The notes: a model not told the origin generated them from the sequence alone. Counted from the first letter of the stretch, positions 44,366-54,141 are shown. The stretch is 64,000 nucleotides of DNA from Pseudomonas sputi (GCF_021603585.1 NZ_BQHI01000001.1:1-64000); one strand, 5' to 3'. Numbers and translations: made by a program.

Positions 44366-46842
44366 GCCTTGAATCCTTTTAACTTGTCGAAGAGTGCGAG
44401 GCCGTCCGCCAGGGACAGGTTTTCCAATGCACTGTTTTTGTCGGTACCGGCTTGCGGGTGATGAGGCGCGGCGTGGGGTTCGCTGCTGAAGTCCATGCTC
44501 GCCAGCGCCAGCAGTTCCCGTTGTTCGTCACTCCAGCCATTGTCGGTGTGGGCCTTCAGGGCCACACACTGACCCGGGTACACCAACCAGAACATTTCCG
44601 GGTTTTGCGGATACTCAAGGGAGAGCTTTTTCTGAGCGGCGTCTGACAAAGTGACACGCCCCGTGTCATCGGTTTCGCCTTGGGCAATCACATCGCTTTC
44701 CGGAACACGACCGATTTTTTTCCAGCTCGGCTCGCTCATCCTGATGATTCGCCACGGCGTGTTCGCCAGCGCAAAGGCGCCTTCGCCCGGACGGTCGGCC
44801 AGGCGAATATCGAAGCTCAGTCTGGTCGGTTCGACCGGTGGCACCGGCAGGCGTTGGCCCGGTTGCGCGGGCGCCATGAGGTTGCCGGCCTTGGCCGACG
44901 CTGCGGGAACCGGCAACAGCGGCATCAGAATCGCAATCCCGGAGCCTGATCCGGCCGAGCCGCCGGCGTTGATCTTCACCACCGGCCCGACCACGGTAAT
45001 GCCGCCGCCATCGAGTTTGATGAAGCTGCCGCCCGCCTGGAGGGTCAGTTCGCTGCCGGCCTCGATGACCATTTTGTCACCGGCCTTGAGATGGATTTCC
45101 TTGCCCGCGCTGGTCAGTTGCGCGGTGCCGAGCTTGATGTGCTGGTTCTGCTTTACCGTGAGGTGGTCGCTGGTTTTCACCTCCACTTTGCGATCGGAAA
45201 TCGTGGTGCGGTGTTCTTCAGCCTTCAGCTCGGTGTAGCTGTTCTTCACCACCGTGTCGTGACGTTCATTGCCGACCCGAATCTTCTGGTCGTGTTCGAC
45301 GTTTTCATCCCAGTCGCGCTGGGCGTGGATGAAGATTTGTTCGGCGCCTTTTTTGTCTTCGATGCGCAGTTCGTTGTAGCCACCGCCGCCCGGGGAGCTG
45401 AGGGTTTTGAAGACGCTGCGGGTTTTGTTCGCCGGCAGGGCGTAGGGCACCGGGTTTTCCTTGTGGTACAGGCAGCCGGTGACCAGTGGCTGGTCGGGGT
45501 CGCCTTCGAGGAAGGTGACGAGGACTTCCATGCCGATGCGCGGGATGGAGATGGCGCCGTAGCGGTCGCCGGCCCAACTGCTGGAGACGCGCAGCCAGCA
45601 GCTGGTTTTGTCGTCGGCCAGGCCTTCGCGGTCCCAGTGGAATTGCACCTTGATGCGGCCGTATTGGTCGCAGTGGATTTCTTCGCCTTTGGGGCCGGTG
45701 ACCATGGCGGTCTGGCTGCCGAGCACGCGGGGTTTCGGGTGTTCAAGGGCCGGGCGGTAGAACACGTCCCACGGGGTGGCGAGGAAGGTATTGCGGTAGC
45801 CTTGGTGGAAGTCGTCCTTGTGGTCGGTGGTGTCGCTGGTCACCGATTCTTCGAGGACTTGCGGCTGTTTGCCTTCGTGGAAGATTTCGGTGAGCAGCCA
45901 CAGGTCGTTCCACTCGCTGCGCGGGTGGTCGGACATTTCCATGAAGTGGCCGCTGACCAGTCGGGTCTGGTCGCCGCGACCTTCGGCCTGGCGATAGTCG
46001 GCACGGTGACGTTCGAGGGCGCGCTGGCTGAGGAACTTGCCGCGGGCGCGGTCGATGAAGCGACCTGGGTAGTCGTAGTCTTCGAGATCCGGTTCGGTGC
46101 TCTCGCCGTCCGGTTTGTACGCCGCCTCCATTTGCAGGCGCGGTTTTTCAAAGTCGTAATCGCGGCGGGTGGTACGGCTGGTGCGGGTTTCCAAACGCAG
46201 CTTGAAGCCTTTGATCACCGGCTCTTCGGCGACCATGCCGCTGCCCTGCACATAGGCGGTCGGTTGGCCGAGGTTCGGGAATACGGTCTGGTCATCGCCA
46301 AACACCAGCAGATGACCTTTCTTGCTGTGCTGGAAGTGGTAGTGAATGCCTTCCTCTTCGCACAGACGCTGGACGAAATGCAGATCGGTTTCGTCGTACT
46401 GCACGCAGTAGTCGCGATCCGGGCATGGCTGGCTCAGCTGGAAACTGTAGGCGTTGCCTTTGATGCCGTGCTCGTCGAGGATCAGCGCGATGATTTTCGG
46501 CGCCGACATCTGCTGGTAGATGCGCTGGTTGGTGCGGTGATGCAGGTATTGCAGCTGCGGCACCAGCGAGACTTTGTAGCGGGTCAGGCGCTTGCCGGCA
46601 TCGCCCTGGGCGACACGGTAGATCTGGCCGTGGATGCCCGAGCCCTGCGGATCGAGGGCGAGGAACGCCTGTTTGTGCAGGAGTTTTTCCAGGTCCAGAT
46701 CCGGGTTTTCGCTGACCAGTTCCAGGTCGAAACGGAACGGCTGGCTGATGCCTTCGGTGCCGGTGAACGACAGGACTTGCAGGTCGCCTACGTAATCTTC
46801 AACGGTCAGGCTGAAGTGCGTTTCGTTGGCTGGACTGAACAT
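44362..46842 (-). CDS. type VI secretion spike protein VgrG
   Basis: An 826-residue VgrG. The gp27-like base (HFSLTVEDYVGDLQVLSFTG; YDETDLHFVQRLCEEEGIHY) is followed by the gp5 OB-fold (GPKGEEIHCDQYGRIKVQFHWD), the beta-helical needle (TVKQNQHIKLG, GSELTLQAGGSFIKLD) and a C-terminal extension of about 190 residues from near 640 that is proline-rich then globular, and probably holds the phospholipase cargo. First gene of vgrG-effector-immunity. Confidence 0.93.
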   Translation of the reverse strand: MFSPANETHFSLTVEDYVGDLQVLSFTGTEGISQPFRFDLELVSENPDLDLEKLLHKQAFLALDPQGSGIHGQIYRVAQGDAGKRLTRYKVSLVPQLQYLHHRTNQRIYQQMSAPKIIALILDEHGIKGNAYSFQLSQPCPDRDYCVQYDETDLHFVQRLCEEEGIHYHFQHSKKGHLLVFGDDQTVFPNLGQPTAYVQGSGMVAEEPVIKGFKLRLETRTSRTTRRDYDFEKPRLQMEAAYKPDGESTEPDLEDYDYPGRFIDRARGKFLSQRALERHRADYRQAEGRGDQTRLVSGHFMEMSDHPRSEWNDLWLLTEIFHEGKQPQVLEESVTSDTTDHKDDFHQGYRNTFLATPWDVFYRPALEHPKPRVLGSQTAMVTGPKGEEIHCDQYGRIKVQFHWDREGLADDKTSCWLRVSSSWAGDRYGAISIPRIGMEVLVTFLEGDPDQPLVTGCLYHKENPVPYALPANKTRSVFKTLSSPGGGGYNELRIEDKKGAEQIFIHAQRDWDENVEHDQKIRVGNERHDTVVKNSYTELKAEEHRTTISDRKVEVKTSDHLTVKQNQHIKLGTAQLTSAGKEIHLKAGDKMVIEAGSELTLQAGGSFIKLDGGGITVVGPVVKINAGGSAGSGSGIAILMPLLPVPAASAKAGNLMAPAQPGQRLPVPPVEPTRLSFDIRLADRPGEGAFALANTPWRIIRMSEPSWKKIGRVPESDVIAQGETDDTGRVTLSDAAQKKLSLEYPQNPEMFWLVYPGQCVALKAHTDNGWSDEQRELLALASMDFSSEPHAAPHHPQAGTDKNSALENLSLADGLALFDKLKGFKA

Positions 46843-46934
46843 GTGACGCTCCTTGAGGTGAAACGAAATCTCCTGAAAGTTCTACCGTCGGCGAAAGCCT
46901 GATCCAGAACCGAGTCGGATCATAAAGGCTTAAA

Positions 46935-46954
46935 GTTGCGCAAAAAGTTGCGCA
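46935..46954. repeat. direct repeat upstream of vgrG
   Basis: GTTGCGCA occurs twice, separated by AAAA, about 95 bases before the vgrG start. It is a possible binding site; I can name no regulator. Confidence 0.3.
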
Positions 46955-47111
46955 CATACCCTGAAGGCCACGGTTTATAAGGGCTGTTTGAAGTTGCTAC
47001 GAGATATTTCTTGGCAAAGTGACATCACTTTTGTTGAGGTTTCCACGTGATTGTCGATCCCGTCAGGCAGTAGAGTGGAGCGCTGACAGGAACCTGAGCG
47101 CAGGAAAACAG

Positions 47112-48107
47112 ATGGCGAAGTTCTACGATGCACGGGGCAATATCTACGGCGTGGTTTCACCCCGACAAGTATGCGAGGCGGGCATCACCCTGCCGGCCAG
47201 CGCTGAAGACGCCGCTTCCTCCAGAGCAGCGTGGAGCGAGCGGGTCATAGAGACATTTTGCCAATGGCCGGACGGGATTCGTCCCGCCGGCGCCAAACAC
47301 CATCGCAGCGATGGCTTGCTGATCGGCCCGTTTCAATCGTCGCCACCTTTCGATCTGCTGATCGTCAACACCGACGGCACGCTGGCCGAGCGGAGTGGCA
47401 ACGGTTTGACGATTTTCTCCCAGGCGCTGCTTGACCAAGGTTTGATGCCGCAAGAGGGCGCGATGCTGCGGGTGCATCACGACAAACAGGATGCGCCGTC
47501 GCCTGTGCCGACCACGGTCAAACCGGCTGTAGTGGCAGGCGTGCAAGGCTTCTGGCTGGATCTCGGCCAACCCGGTTTCGGCCCGGCAGCGGTCGGTGCG
47601 CTTGGCGTTGAACCCGTGTCTTTAAATGGTGTTGAGGTCAATCGCATCGAGCCACTGGCACAACTCGATACCGCCTGGACGCACAGCCAGTTCGTGCGAA
47701 TCGGCAATCCGCACTGCGTGACGCTGCTGGAGGATGAGGCGGCATTGCCGAGCAATGAACAGATGCTTGAATCGCCGCTTTCGGACAGTCTGACCGCCAT
47801 CGCCTACGCCCTGCCCACCGGCGCCGGCCAGCCGTGCCCGGCCGGGGTCAACCTGCAATGGGCGATGCGCGTCGGGGATCAACGGATTGTGGCGCGGGTG
47901 TTCGAACGGGGCGAAGGGCCGACCGCTTCATCCGGCACCAGCGCCAGTGCGGTGGCGAGTGCGGCATGGCGGGTGGGCTGGGTGGCGGCGGGAGAGGTGC
48001 GAGTGGTGATGCCGGGCGGGACGGCGCCGATCCTGCTGGAGGAGCGCGACGGAGAACTGACCGGCGTGCGTCTGTTCGGTACTGCGGTGCGCGATGAAAC
48101 TCGCTGA
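47112..48107 (+). CDS. diaminopimelate-epimerase-like protein with Ser in both catalytic Cys positions
   Basis: A 331-residue member of the DapF superfamily. The two active-site blocks are recognisable: NTDGTLAERSGNGL (DapF: NADGSEAEMCGNGI) and FERGEGPTASSGTSASAVA (DapF: ERGAGETLACGTGA). Both catalytic cysteines are serine here, Ser95 (AGT at 47394) and Ser274 (TCC at 47931). It is therefore unlikely to be the housekeeping epimerase; an isomerase with altered chemistry or a binding protein is possible. AGGA six bases before ATG 47112 sets the start. Divergent from vgrG, convergent with the amylase gene. Confidence 0.78.
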   Translation: MAKFYDARGNIYGVVSPRQVCEAGITLPASAEDAASSRAAWSERVIETFCQWPDGIRPAGAKHHRSDGLLIGPFQSSPPFDLLIVNTDGTLAERSGNGLTIFSQALLDQGLMPQEGAMLRVHHDKQDAPSPVPTTVKPAVVAGVQGFWLDLGQPGFGPAAVGALGVEPVSLNGVEVNRIEPLAQLDTAWTHSQFVRIGNPHCVTLLEDEAALPSNEQMLESPLSDSLTAIAYALPTGAGQPCPAGVNLQWAMRVGDQRIVARVFERGEGPTASSGTSASAVASAAWRVGWVAAGEVRVVMPGGTAPILLEERDGELTGVRLFGTAVRDETR

Positions 48108-48117
48108 AACCTCAAGA

Positions 48118-49683
48118 TCAGAAGCGCCCGACAGTGGCGCTCACGGCTCCGCTGGTAAAGGTGTTGTTCGCGCCCGCCTGCCAATGCACCGCCGCCGGCG
48201 TCTGTCCCCGCACGATGCACTTCCATTCGAGCTTTTGCTGGCCCGGCACCTCCACGGTTGTGCTCCAGCGGTTGTTGTTCAGTGTCAGCGCTAGCGCATG
48301 CTGTGGATCCCAGGCCCCGAACTCCAGCGATGAACCCGCCGCATAGACGCGTTCACCGGGCTGCGGATTGGCGTTGTCGCAATGCACGTTGACTGCCACA
48401 GTCGCCGGTTCTACAGGGCCGCTCCAGATCCGGATATCGCCTTTATCCCAGTTCAAGGTCGGTGCGCCCATGCCTTGCGGCAACTGTTGCAGATCGGATT
48501 TGAGGGCGATCACCAATGTGCCGCGTACACCTTGTGTGGTGGCGACCAGTCCCGAATAGGCAGTGTTGAAGCGAATCGGCGAATCAGCACGGATACCTGC
48601 GCTCTTGCGCAGTTTGATCAATTGCCGGATCAGTTGATCACGCTGCCAGTCATACATGTGCGGCCAGTAAACGGCCGGCGTGCCGGGACTGCTGAGGATG
48701 TAGGCGTAAGCCAGATTGACCAGTGGATCGGGCAACGCCCAGTGATGTTGGCCGCCGTAGGCACCAGGTGAATAACCGGTGTCGTGATTGTCGACGAAGG
48801 TCACGGCGATTTCGCGCCAGGCACGATTCGGATTGCCATTCAAACCGTGACGCCAGTCGGCGAGCTGACCGTTTTGCATTCGCTCCTTGAGGGCAAAATC
48901 AAACACCGTGCAGTGCGAGCGATCCGACCAGTCCTTGAGCACATCCTGCCAGCTTGCATTGTGTCGCCAGTCGCCCTGCGGATATTCGTCGGGGCCTTTC
49001 CAGTTTTCGCCGACGCAGAATTGCTGGTTGCCGAAGGCGTTCATCCAGCGATCCACCGTTTCCGGCGCATAACCACGGACGAAGTCGAAGCGCAGGCCTT
49101 GAGCACCGTAGTTGTCGCGCAGATTGATGAATTCTTTTTTGAAGGCGTCGAAGACTGTCGGATTGGCCGTGTTCAGATCCGCCGAGCCATCCATGAACGC
49201 ATCACCTTCATCACATTGCATGCAGTCATGCCGCCATTCGTTGCTCCCTCTCGGGAACATCGAATAGACCGCTTTATCGCTCATGTGATTGGGCACCACG
49301 TCGTAGACGACTTTTACACCCGCGTTGTCGAGCGCCAGTACCGCTTGTTTGAGTTGCTGATCAGTGCCGTAACCACTGTTCTTGTCGAAGCTGTTCCAGA
49401 AATATCCTTCACCGCCGCCGGCAGCCGTGGGTGTATTCCACTGCGAAGCGTCAGTCCATGGTGGCGGCATCCAGATCCGGGTGAATCCGTCGTTGCCGAT
49501 GGCCGTTGCCTGTTGCGCCAGTACCGAATACCAGGGGATTGGATGGCGGCTTGAATTCCAGTGGAAGCCTTGGAGCAGAACTTCTTCACCGCTGCCGTTG
49601 CGAACGCCGGCCATCGCCGCTGTCGCCGTGGCGATGGCCAGTGAGACAGCGAAAACCAGGCGAAATGATGAAGTCCCTTTCAT
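48118..49683 (-). CDS. maltotetraose-forming alpha-amylase (GH13) with starch-binding domain
   Basis: A 521-residue secreted enzyme. The signal peptide ends TAAMA. The catalytic residues are Asp200 (LRFDFVRGYAPE), Glu226 (CVGENWKGP) and Asp301 (VDNHDTGYSPG). Long stretches such as ILLQGFHWN-like, GGGEGYFW, FDFALKERMQNG and YAYILSSPGTPAVYW match the P. stutzeri G4 exo-amylase closely. Residues about 425-521 (VAVNVHCDNANPQPGERVYA) form a CBM20 starch-binding domain. It releases maltotetraose from starch. Confidence 0.92.
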   Translation of the reverse strand: MKGTSSFRLVFAVSLAIATATAAMAGVRNGSGEEVLLQGFHWNSSRHPIPWYSVLAQQATAIGNDGFTRIWMPPPWTDASQWNTPTAAGGGEGYFWNSFDKNSGYGTDQQLKQAVLALDNAGVKVVYDVVPNHMSDKAVYSMFPRGSNEWRHDCMQCDEGDAFMDGSADLNTANPTVFDAFKKEFINLRDNYGAQGLRFDFVRGYAPETVDRWMNAFGNQQFCVGENWKGPDEYPQGDWRHNASWQDVLKDWSDRSHCTVFDFALKERMQNGQLADWRHGLNGNPNRAWREIAVTFVDNHDTGYSPGAYGGQHHWALPDPLVNLAYAYILSSPGTPAVYWPHMYDWQRDQLIRQLIKLRKSAGIRADSPIRFNTAYSGLVATTQGVRGTLVIALKSDLQQLPQGMGAPTLNWDKGDIRIWSGPVEPATVAVNVHCDNANPQPGERVYAAGSSLEFGAWDPQHALALTLNNNRWSTTVEVPGQQKLEWKCIVRGQTPAAVHWQAGANNTFTSGAVSATVGRF

Positions 49684-49819
49684 GGTCGTCCCCCCGGGAA
49701 CGATGGATCCCTTGGGGCTTACTGTGAGCCGGCTCGCGGCGCTTGTCGCCTGTCAGATCTGACAGGTCGGCTCTATCGTTTTGCGATAAAGCCGACTCGA
49801 TCCATAACCCTGAAACCGT

Positions 49820-50476
49820 TCATTGGCCCTTGAACAGTTTCACGGTGGCAACCATGTCATCGACCACCGTCACATACAGCAGGGCTTTGGGCTGCGTCTC
49901 GGGGCTTTGAAAACACTCGACGATCACAGCCTGCGCTGTGCAGGCTTGCAGGGCCAAATGGTCCGCGTGCCGCAGTTGGCGTTTCACGGCGGCGCTCAGC
50001 GGGATCGGTGAATGGCCCGCGCGAACGTCTGCGCAAAATCTTGAAGTGACTTCTCTGGGCGTGGGGAGTGGTGGTGATTCAAGGCCCGCGTCTGCAAACA
50101 GATGATTGAGCTGCTCCGCCGCGCTGACCGCTCGGGGGAAACCGGCGAAGGCCGAAGCCTGCAGCAGTACTTCAGTCAATTCACCCGGTGCGAGGCCCGA
50201 TGCCAGGCCGGTTTTGAGGTGCACGCTCAGCGCAGGCCCGACCATGCCCGAGGCGACAATGGCGGCAAAGGACACCGCTTCGCGCAATCGCGGATCAAGA
50301 CCAGGCCGCGAGTGTAAATGTCCGTACACCACGCCGACGGCCAGTTGGCCCAATGCGGGAGCGGTATGGAACAAGGCGTCGAGCCTGGCCCCGCCATTGG
50401 GTACGAGTTCGACAAACGTATGGCGGCCTTCCTGGTAAAGGGTGTCGATGGGATCGGAAGTTGTTTTTTGATTCAT
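49820..50476 (-). CDS. carboxymuconolactone decarboxylase family protein with C-terminal extension
   Basis: A 218-residue protein. Residues about 25-125 match the CMD fold of gamma-carboxymuconolactone decarboxylases (DPRLREAVSFAAIVASGMVG, GELTEVLLQASAFAGFPRAV), without the CxxC pair of AhpD-type members. The last 85 residues resemble part of an NTF2/SnoaL-type domain (ALLYVTVVDDMVATVKLFKG), but this is tentative. It lies 110 bases downstream of the cytosine deaminase gene, and may be in the same transcript. Confidence 0.78.
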   Translation of the reverse strand: MNQKTTSDPIDTLYQEGRHTFVELVPNGGARLDALFHTAPALGQLAVGVVYGHLHSRPGLDPRLREAVSFAAIVASGMVGPALSVHLKTGLASGLAPGELTEVLLQASAFAGFPRAVSAAEQLNHLFADAGLESPPLPTPREVTSRFCADVRAGHSPIPLSAAVKRQLRHADHLALQACTAQAVIVECFQSPETQPKALLYVTVVDDMVATVKLFKGQ

Positions 50477-50589
50477 GTTGCGTCCTCACGGATCAATGAG
50501 GATGGCAGCGGAGCAACAGCGCGCGAACTACGGCATGACAGGCGTCCATCGGAAGAAGTCGGCGCCGTTGCGGCGCCGACTTCTCCACC

Positions 50590-51825
50590 TTAGACGAATT
50601 CCACCACGGGCATCTGCCGCTTCATCAGCACTTTGCCGCCACGGATCGAATACAGCGGCAGGCCCTGGCTGCGGATCACTTCGTAATCGCTGTCGGCCGA
50701 CAGGATCAACAGGTTGGCCGGGCGGCCCTGTTCCAGGCCGTAGCGCTCACCCAGGTGCATGGCTTTGGCGCTGTTGTCGGTGACCAGATCCAGCGCGCTT
50801 TGCAGGTTGCGGTAACCGAGCATGTGGCAGATGTGCAGGCCGGCTTCGAGGACCCTCAGGATGTTGCCATTGCCCAGCGGATACCACGGATCGACGATCG
50901 AGTCCTGACCGAAACAGACATTCATGCCGGCTTCGAGCAGTTCGTTGACGCGGGTTACGCCGCGGCGTTTCGGGAAATTGTCGAAGCGACCTTGCAGGTG
51001 AATGCTTTCGGTCGGGCAGGAGACAAAACTGATCCCCGAATGCCCGAGCAGGCGGAACAGTTTGGCGCAGTAGGCGTTGTCGTAGGAGCCCATCGCCGTG
51101 GTGTGGCTGGCGGTCACAAGGGCGCCCATGTCGCGACTGCGGGCCTCTTCGGCCAGCACTTCGAGAAAGCGCGAATGCGGGTCGTCGGTTTCGTCGCAGT
51201 GCACGTCCACCAGGCAACCGGTGCGTTCGGCCAGGTCCATCAGGAACTTCACCGAGCTGACGCCCTGGTCGCGGGTGTATTCGAAATGCGGAATCCCGCC
51301 GACCACGTCCGCGCCCATGCGGATTGCTTCTTCCATCAGCTCGCGACCGTTACGAAACGACTCGATGCCTTCCTGGGGGAACGCGACGATCTGCAGGTCG
51401 ATCAGGTGACGGCTTTGCTCGCGCACTTCAAGCATCGCTTTGAGTGCGGTGAGTTGCGGGTCGGTGACATCAACGTGCGTGCGCACGTGCTGGATGCCAT
51501 GGGCGGCCAACGTCTGAATGGTTTTCTTCGCCCTGGTTTGGGTGTCTTCCTGGGTGATGGTGACCTTGCGCTCGCCCCAGCATTCGATGCCTTCGAACAG
51601 CGTACCGCTCATGTTCCAGCGCGGCTCGCCGGCGGTCAGGGTGGCGTCGAGGTGGATGTGCGGCTCGACGAAGGGCGGCACCACCAGATTGCCGCCGGCA
51701 TCGAGGTCGTCGGGGCCCAGGGGCGGCGCTTCGGTCTGGCGCGCGATGCTGCGGATCAGGCCGTCTTCGAGGTGCAATTCGTGCAGACCTTCCTGGTTGC
51801 GCAGTCGGGCGTTGATGATGTGCAT
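50590..51825 (-). CDS. codA: cytosine deaminase
   Basis: A 411-residue amidohydrolase. Metal ligands are in EPHIHLD, VHCDETDD (with catalytic Glu), SHTTAMGSYDNAY and GQDSIVDPWYPLGNGN, all characteristic of CodA. It deaminates cytosine to uracil. It follows codB after thirteen bases, giving the usual codBA order for uptake and use of cytosine. Confidence 0.93.
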   Translation of the reverse strand: MHIINARLRNQEGLHELHLEDGLIRSIARQTEAPPLGPDDLDAGGNLVVPPFVEPHIHLDATLTAGEPRWNMSGTLFEGIECWGERKVTITQEDTQTRAKKTIQTLAAHGIQHVRTHVDVTDPQLTALKAMLEVREQSRHLIDLQIVAFPQEGIESFRNGRELMEEAIRMGADVVGGIPHFEYTRDQGVSSVKFLMDLAERTGCLVDVHCDETDDPHSRFLEVLAEEARSRDMGALVTASHTTAMGSYDNAYCAKLFRLLGHSGISFVSCPTESIHLQGRFDNFPKRRGVTRVNELLEAGMNVCFGQDSIVDPWYPLGNGNILRVLEAGLHICHMLGYRNLQSALDLVTDNSAKAMHLGERYGLEQGRPANLLILSADSDYEVIRSQGLPLYSIRGGKVLMKRQMPVVEFV

Positions 51826-51838
51826 CGGGCAAATCCTT

Positions 51839-53110
51839 TTATAGATCTTGTAGAGGGGCGGCCGCGTTGCGGGTGCCCAGCAGGCCGGTCACTGCGATAT
51901 ACGTTAACGCGGCAACGGCGATGCCGACCAGCGGCGCGACCCACGGCGAGCCGAACGCCGCGACGGTTCCGGCTGCGTAAGCCGCCAGCCCCGGCCAGTT
52001 GAACGTCGGTAACCGTGTGTCGGCCAGACGCGGATAACGCCCGCGCCAGCGGAAGAAGAAGTCCGCCATGATCACCCCGCCAATCGGTGGAATCACCGTG
52101 CCGAGCAGGATCAGATAAGGCACCAGCATGTCGTACATGCCCAGCAGCGCGAGCACCGTGCCAATCACCGCACCGGCCAGGGTCACGGTCCTGCGGCGCC
52201 CGGTGCGCAGCAGGTTGCAGCCGGCGACGGCGAAGTTGTAGATGGTGTTGTCCTGGGTGCTCCAGATGTTCAGCAACAGCATCGCCATCGCCGCCATGGC
52301 GAAGCCTTGCAACAGCAGCACTTCGACCACGTCAGGCTGTTGATAGACGATCGCACCATAAGCGCCGATCAGCACCATCAGGCCGTTGCCGATGAAAAAA
52401 CCGATCAGGCTGGCCAGCACCGCGACCCGCGCCGAACGGGAAAAACGCGTCCAGTTGGTGGCTTGGGTCGCACCACTGACGAAGGTGCCGAACACCAGCG
52501 TGATGGCGGTCGACCAGTCCAGCGAACCCGTTGGTACGACGCCGAGCAAACCGTCGAGGCCGCCGATTTTCACGGTCGCCACCCACATCGACAGGATCAG
52601 CAGCAACATCATCGCCGGCACCGCGATGTACGACAGAATCTCCAGCCCGCGATAACCGACATACGCCGTGGCGCAGAACACCAGGCCGAACAGCACCATC
52701 AGCCCCAGCACCGTGGCTTCATTCAGGTCGAAATACTTGCCCAGCACCACCGCCGCCGTTGCGGTGCCCCAGGCGTACCAGCCGATCTGGGTGAACCCGA
52801 GGATCAGGTCGCTGAGCTTGCTGCCGACTTCACCAAAACAGAAGCGCCCCATCAGCACCGAATTCAGCCCGCTTTTGAAGGCGATGTAACCCAGGCCTGC
52901 GGCGTACACGCCGAGCAGCAGGTTACCGATGACGATGACGGCGAGCATTTCGCCGAAATTGAACGCCACGCCAAGCTTGCCGCCGGCGAACATGGTCGCG
53001 GTGAAAAAGGTGAAGCCCAGCAGCACCATCGCCGTGGAGGCCAGGCCTTTGCGCGCGTGCATCGGCACTTCGCTGAGGGGGTAATCATTGCCGGGATCAT
53101 TTTGCGTCAT
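51839..53110 (-). CDS. codB: cytosine permease
   Basis: A 423-residue, 12-helix NCS1-family transporter resembling CodB, beginning PLSEVPMHARKGLASTAMVLLGFTFF (in two parts). Placement immediately before codA makes cytosine the likely substrate. The ATG at 53110 with AAGGA before it is preferred over an upstream frame extension from 53167. Confidence 0.92.
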   Translation of the reverse strand: MTQNDPGNDYPLSEVPMHARKGLASTAMVLLGFTFFTATMFAGGKLGVAFNFGEMLAVIVIGNLLLGVYAAGLGYIAFKSGLNSVLMGRFCFGEVGSKLSDLILGFTQIGWYAWGTATAAVVLGKYFDLNEATVLGLMVLFGLVFCATAYVGYRGLEILSYIAVPAMMLLLILSMWVATVKIGGLDGLLGVVPTGSLDWSTAITLVFGTFVSGATQATNWTRFSRSARVAVLASLIGFFIGNGLMVLIGAYGAIVYQQPDVVEVLLLQGFAMAAMAMLLLNIWSTQDNTIYNFAVAGCNLLRTGRRRTVTLAGAVIGTVLALLGMYDMLVPYLILLGTVIPPIGGVIMADFFFRWRGRYPRLADTRLPTFNWPGLAAYAAGTVAAFGSPWVAPLVGIAVAALTYIAVTGLLGTRNAAAPLQDL

Positions 53111-53245
53111 GGGGCGTTCCTTGCTGGAAAGGGGGAGGACGCGAAGAGGTTGCAGCGGTCGTGCCAAACGCGATGTTGCGAGTATTTATAGACGAGGCAC
53201 GGATGATCGGCGCGAAAGCAGTGCATGGGGCGCCGTACCGAACCA

Positions 53246-53269
53246 TGTGGGAGCAGGGCTGTTCCCACA
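53246..53269. repeat. REP-like hairpin
   Basis: TGTGGGAGCAG and CTGTTCCCACA pair along eleven bases. It is a single Pseudomonas REP-type unit between codB and the hydrolase gene. Confidence 0.65.
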
Positions 53270-53284
53270 GGGGCGCGGGATTGA

Positions 53285-54097
53285 TCAGAGAAATCGCAGC
53301 AGGGCGGCAACAATGGCTTCAGGCGCATCCTCCTGCACCAGATGCCCGGCATTCGGGATCGGATGAAATTGCGATCCGGGAATCATGCTGTGCAACTCGC
53401 GTCCGCGTTCGAGGGGAATCCACTGATCGTCCTCGCCCCAGAGAATCTGCACCGGGCAGCGGATCGTCGGGTACAGCGGCTGGACTTCCAGCGTGTAGCG
53501 CTGGTCCATCTGCGCGATCTGCCGGTAGAACGCCGCTTGCCCCGGATCACCCAGCCACGGCCTTACGTAGGGCGCCAGTTCCGCATCCGGAATATCCCGG
53601 TGAATCGCCCCGCGAATGTAGGTCGGCACGATGGCGCGCTGGATGTAATCCGGCAGACCGCTGAACGCCGCTTCATGCTGGCGCACGTGCTGCACGAACG
53701 GCGAGCCCCAGGGTGTCAGCGCTACCGGATCGATCAGGGTCAGGCTGCGGAAATCCTTGCCGTTGAGCAGATGCGCGCGCAGTGCGGTGGCGCCGCCGAA
53801 GTCGTGGGCGACCACGTCCGGCCTTTCCAGTCCCCAATGATCGAGCAACTGCGCGAGCAATTCGTTCTGCACGCCGAGGGACACATCCGCGTCCGGTTGC
53901 TCGGACTGCCCGTAGCCCAGCAAATCGAAGTAATGCACCCGATGGGTGGCGCAAAAATGCGGCGCGATGCGGTGCCACACGTAGGACGAGAAGGGCGTGC
54001 CGTGCACGAACACCAGTGGCGGACCGTCACCGCGCACCCCGTGGCGAATCTGTCGCCCGTGGAAATCAAAGACCTGATCCAGCAGCCAGTCCGTCAT
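53285..54097 (-). CDS. alpha/beta hydrolase with aspartate nucleophile (haloalkane dehalogenase/epoxide hydrolase-like)
   Basis: A 270-residue enzyme. HGTPFSSYVW (32-41) forms the oxyanion region. The nucleophile elbow is VAHDFGG with Asp99 in place of serine, as in dehalogenases and epoxide hydrolases. LWGEDDQW and NAGHLVQED supply the acid and histidine. The start at ATG 54097 has GAGGA. The substrate is unknown. Confidence 0.85.
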   Translation of the reverse strand: MTDWLLDQVFDFHGRQIRHGVRGDGPPLVFVHGTPFSSYVWHRIAPHFCATHRVHYFDLLGYGQSEQPDADVSLGVQNELLAQLLDHWGLERPDVVAHDFGGATALRAHLLNGKDFRSLTLIDPVALTPWGSPFVQHVRQHEAAFSGLPDYIQRAIVPTYIRGAIHRDIPDAELAPYVRPWLGDPGQAAFYRQIAQMDQRYTLEVQPLYPTIRCPVQILWGEDDQWIPLERGRELHSMIPGSQFHPIPNAGHLVQEDAPEAIVAALLRFL

Positions 54098-54141
54098 GGG
54101 CCTGTCCTCTTGGCGGGTTCGAGCCAAAAAGCATAGGCGTA

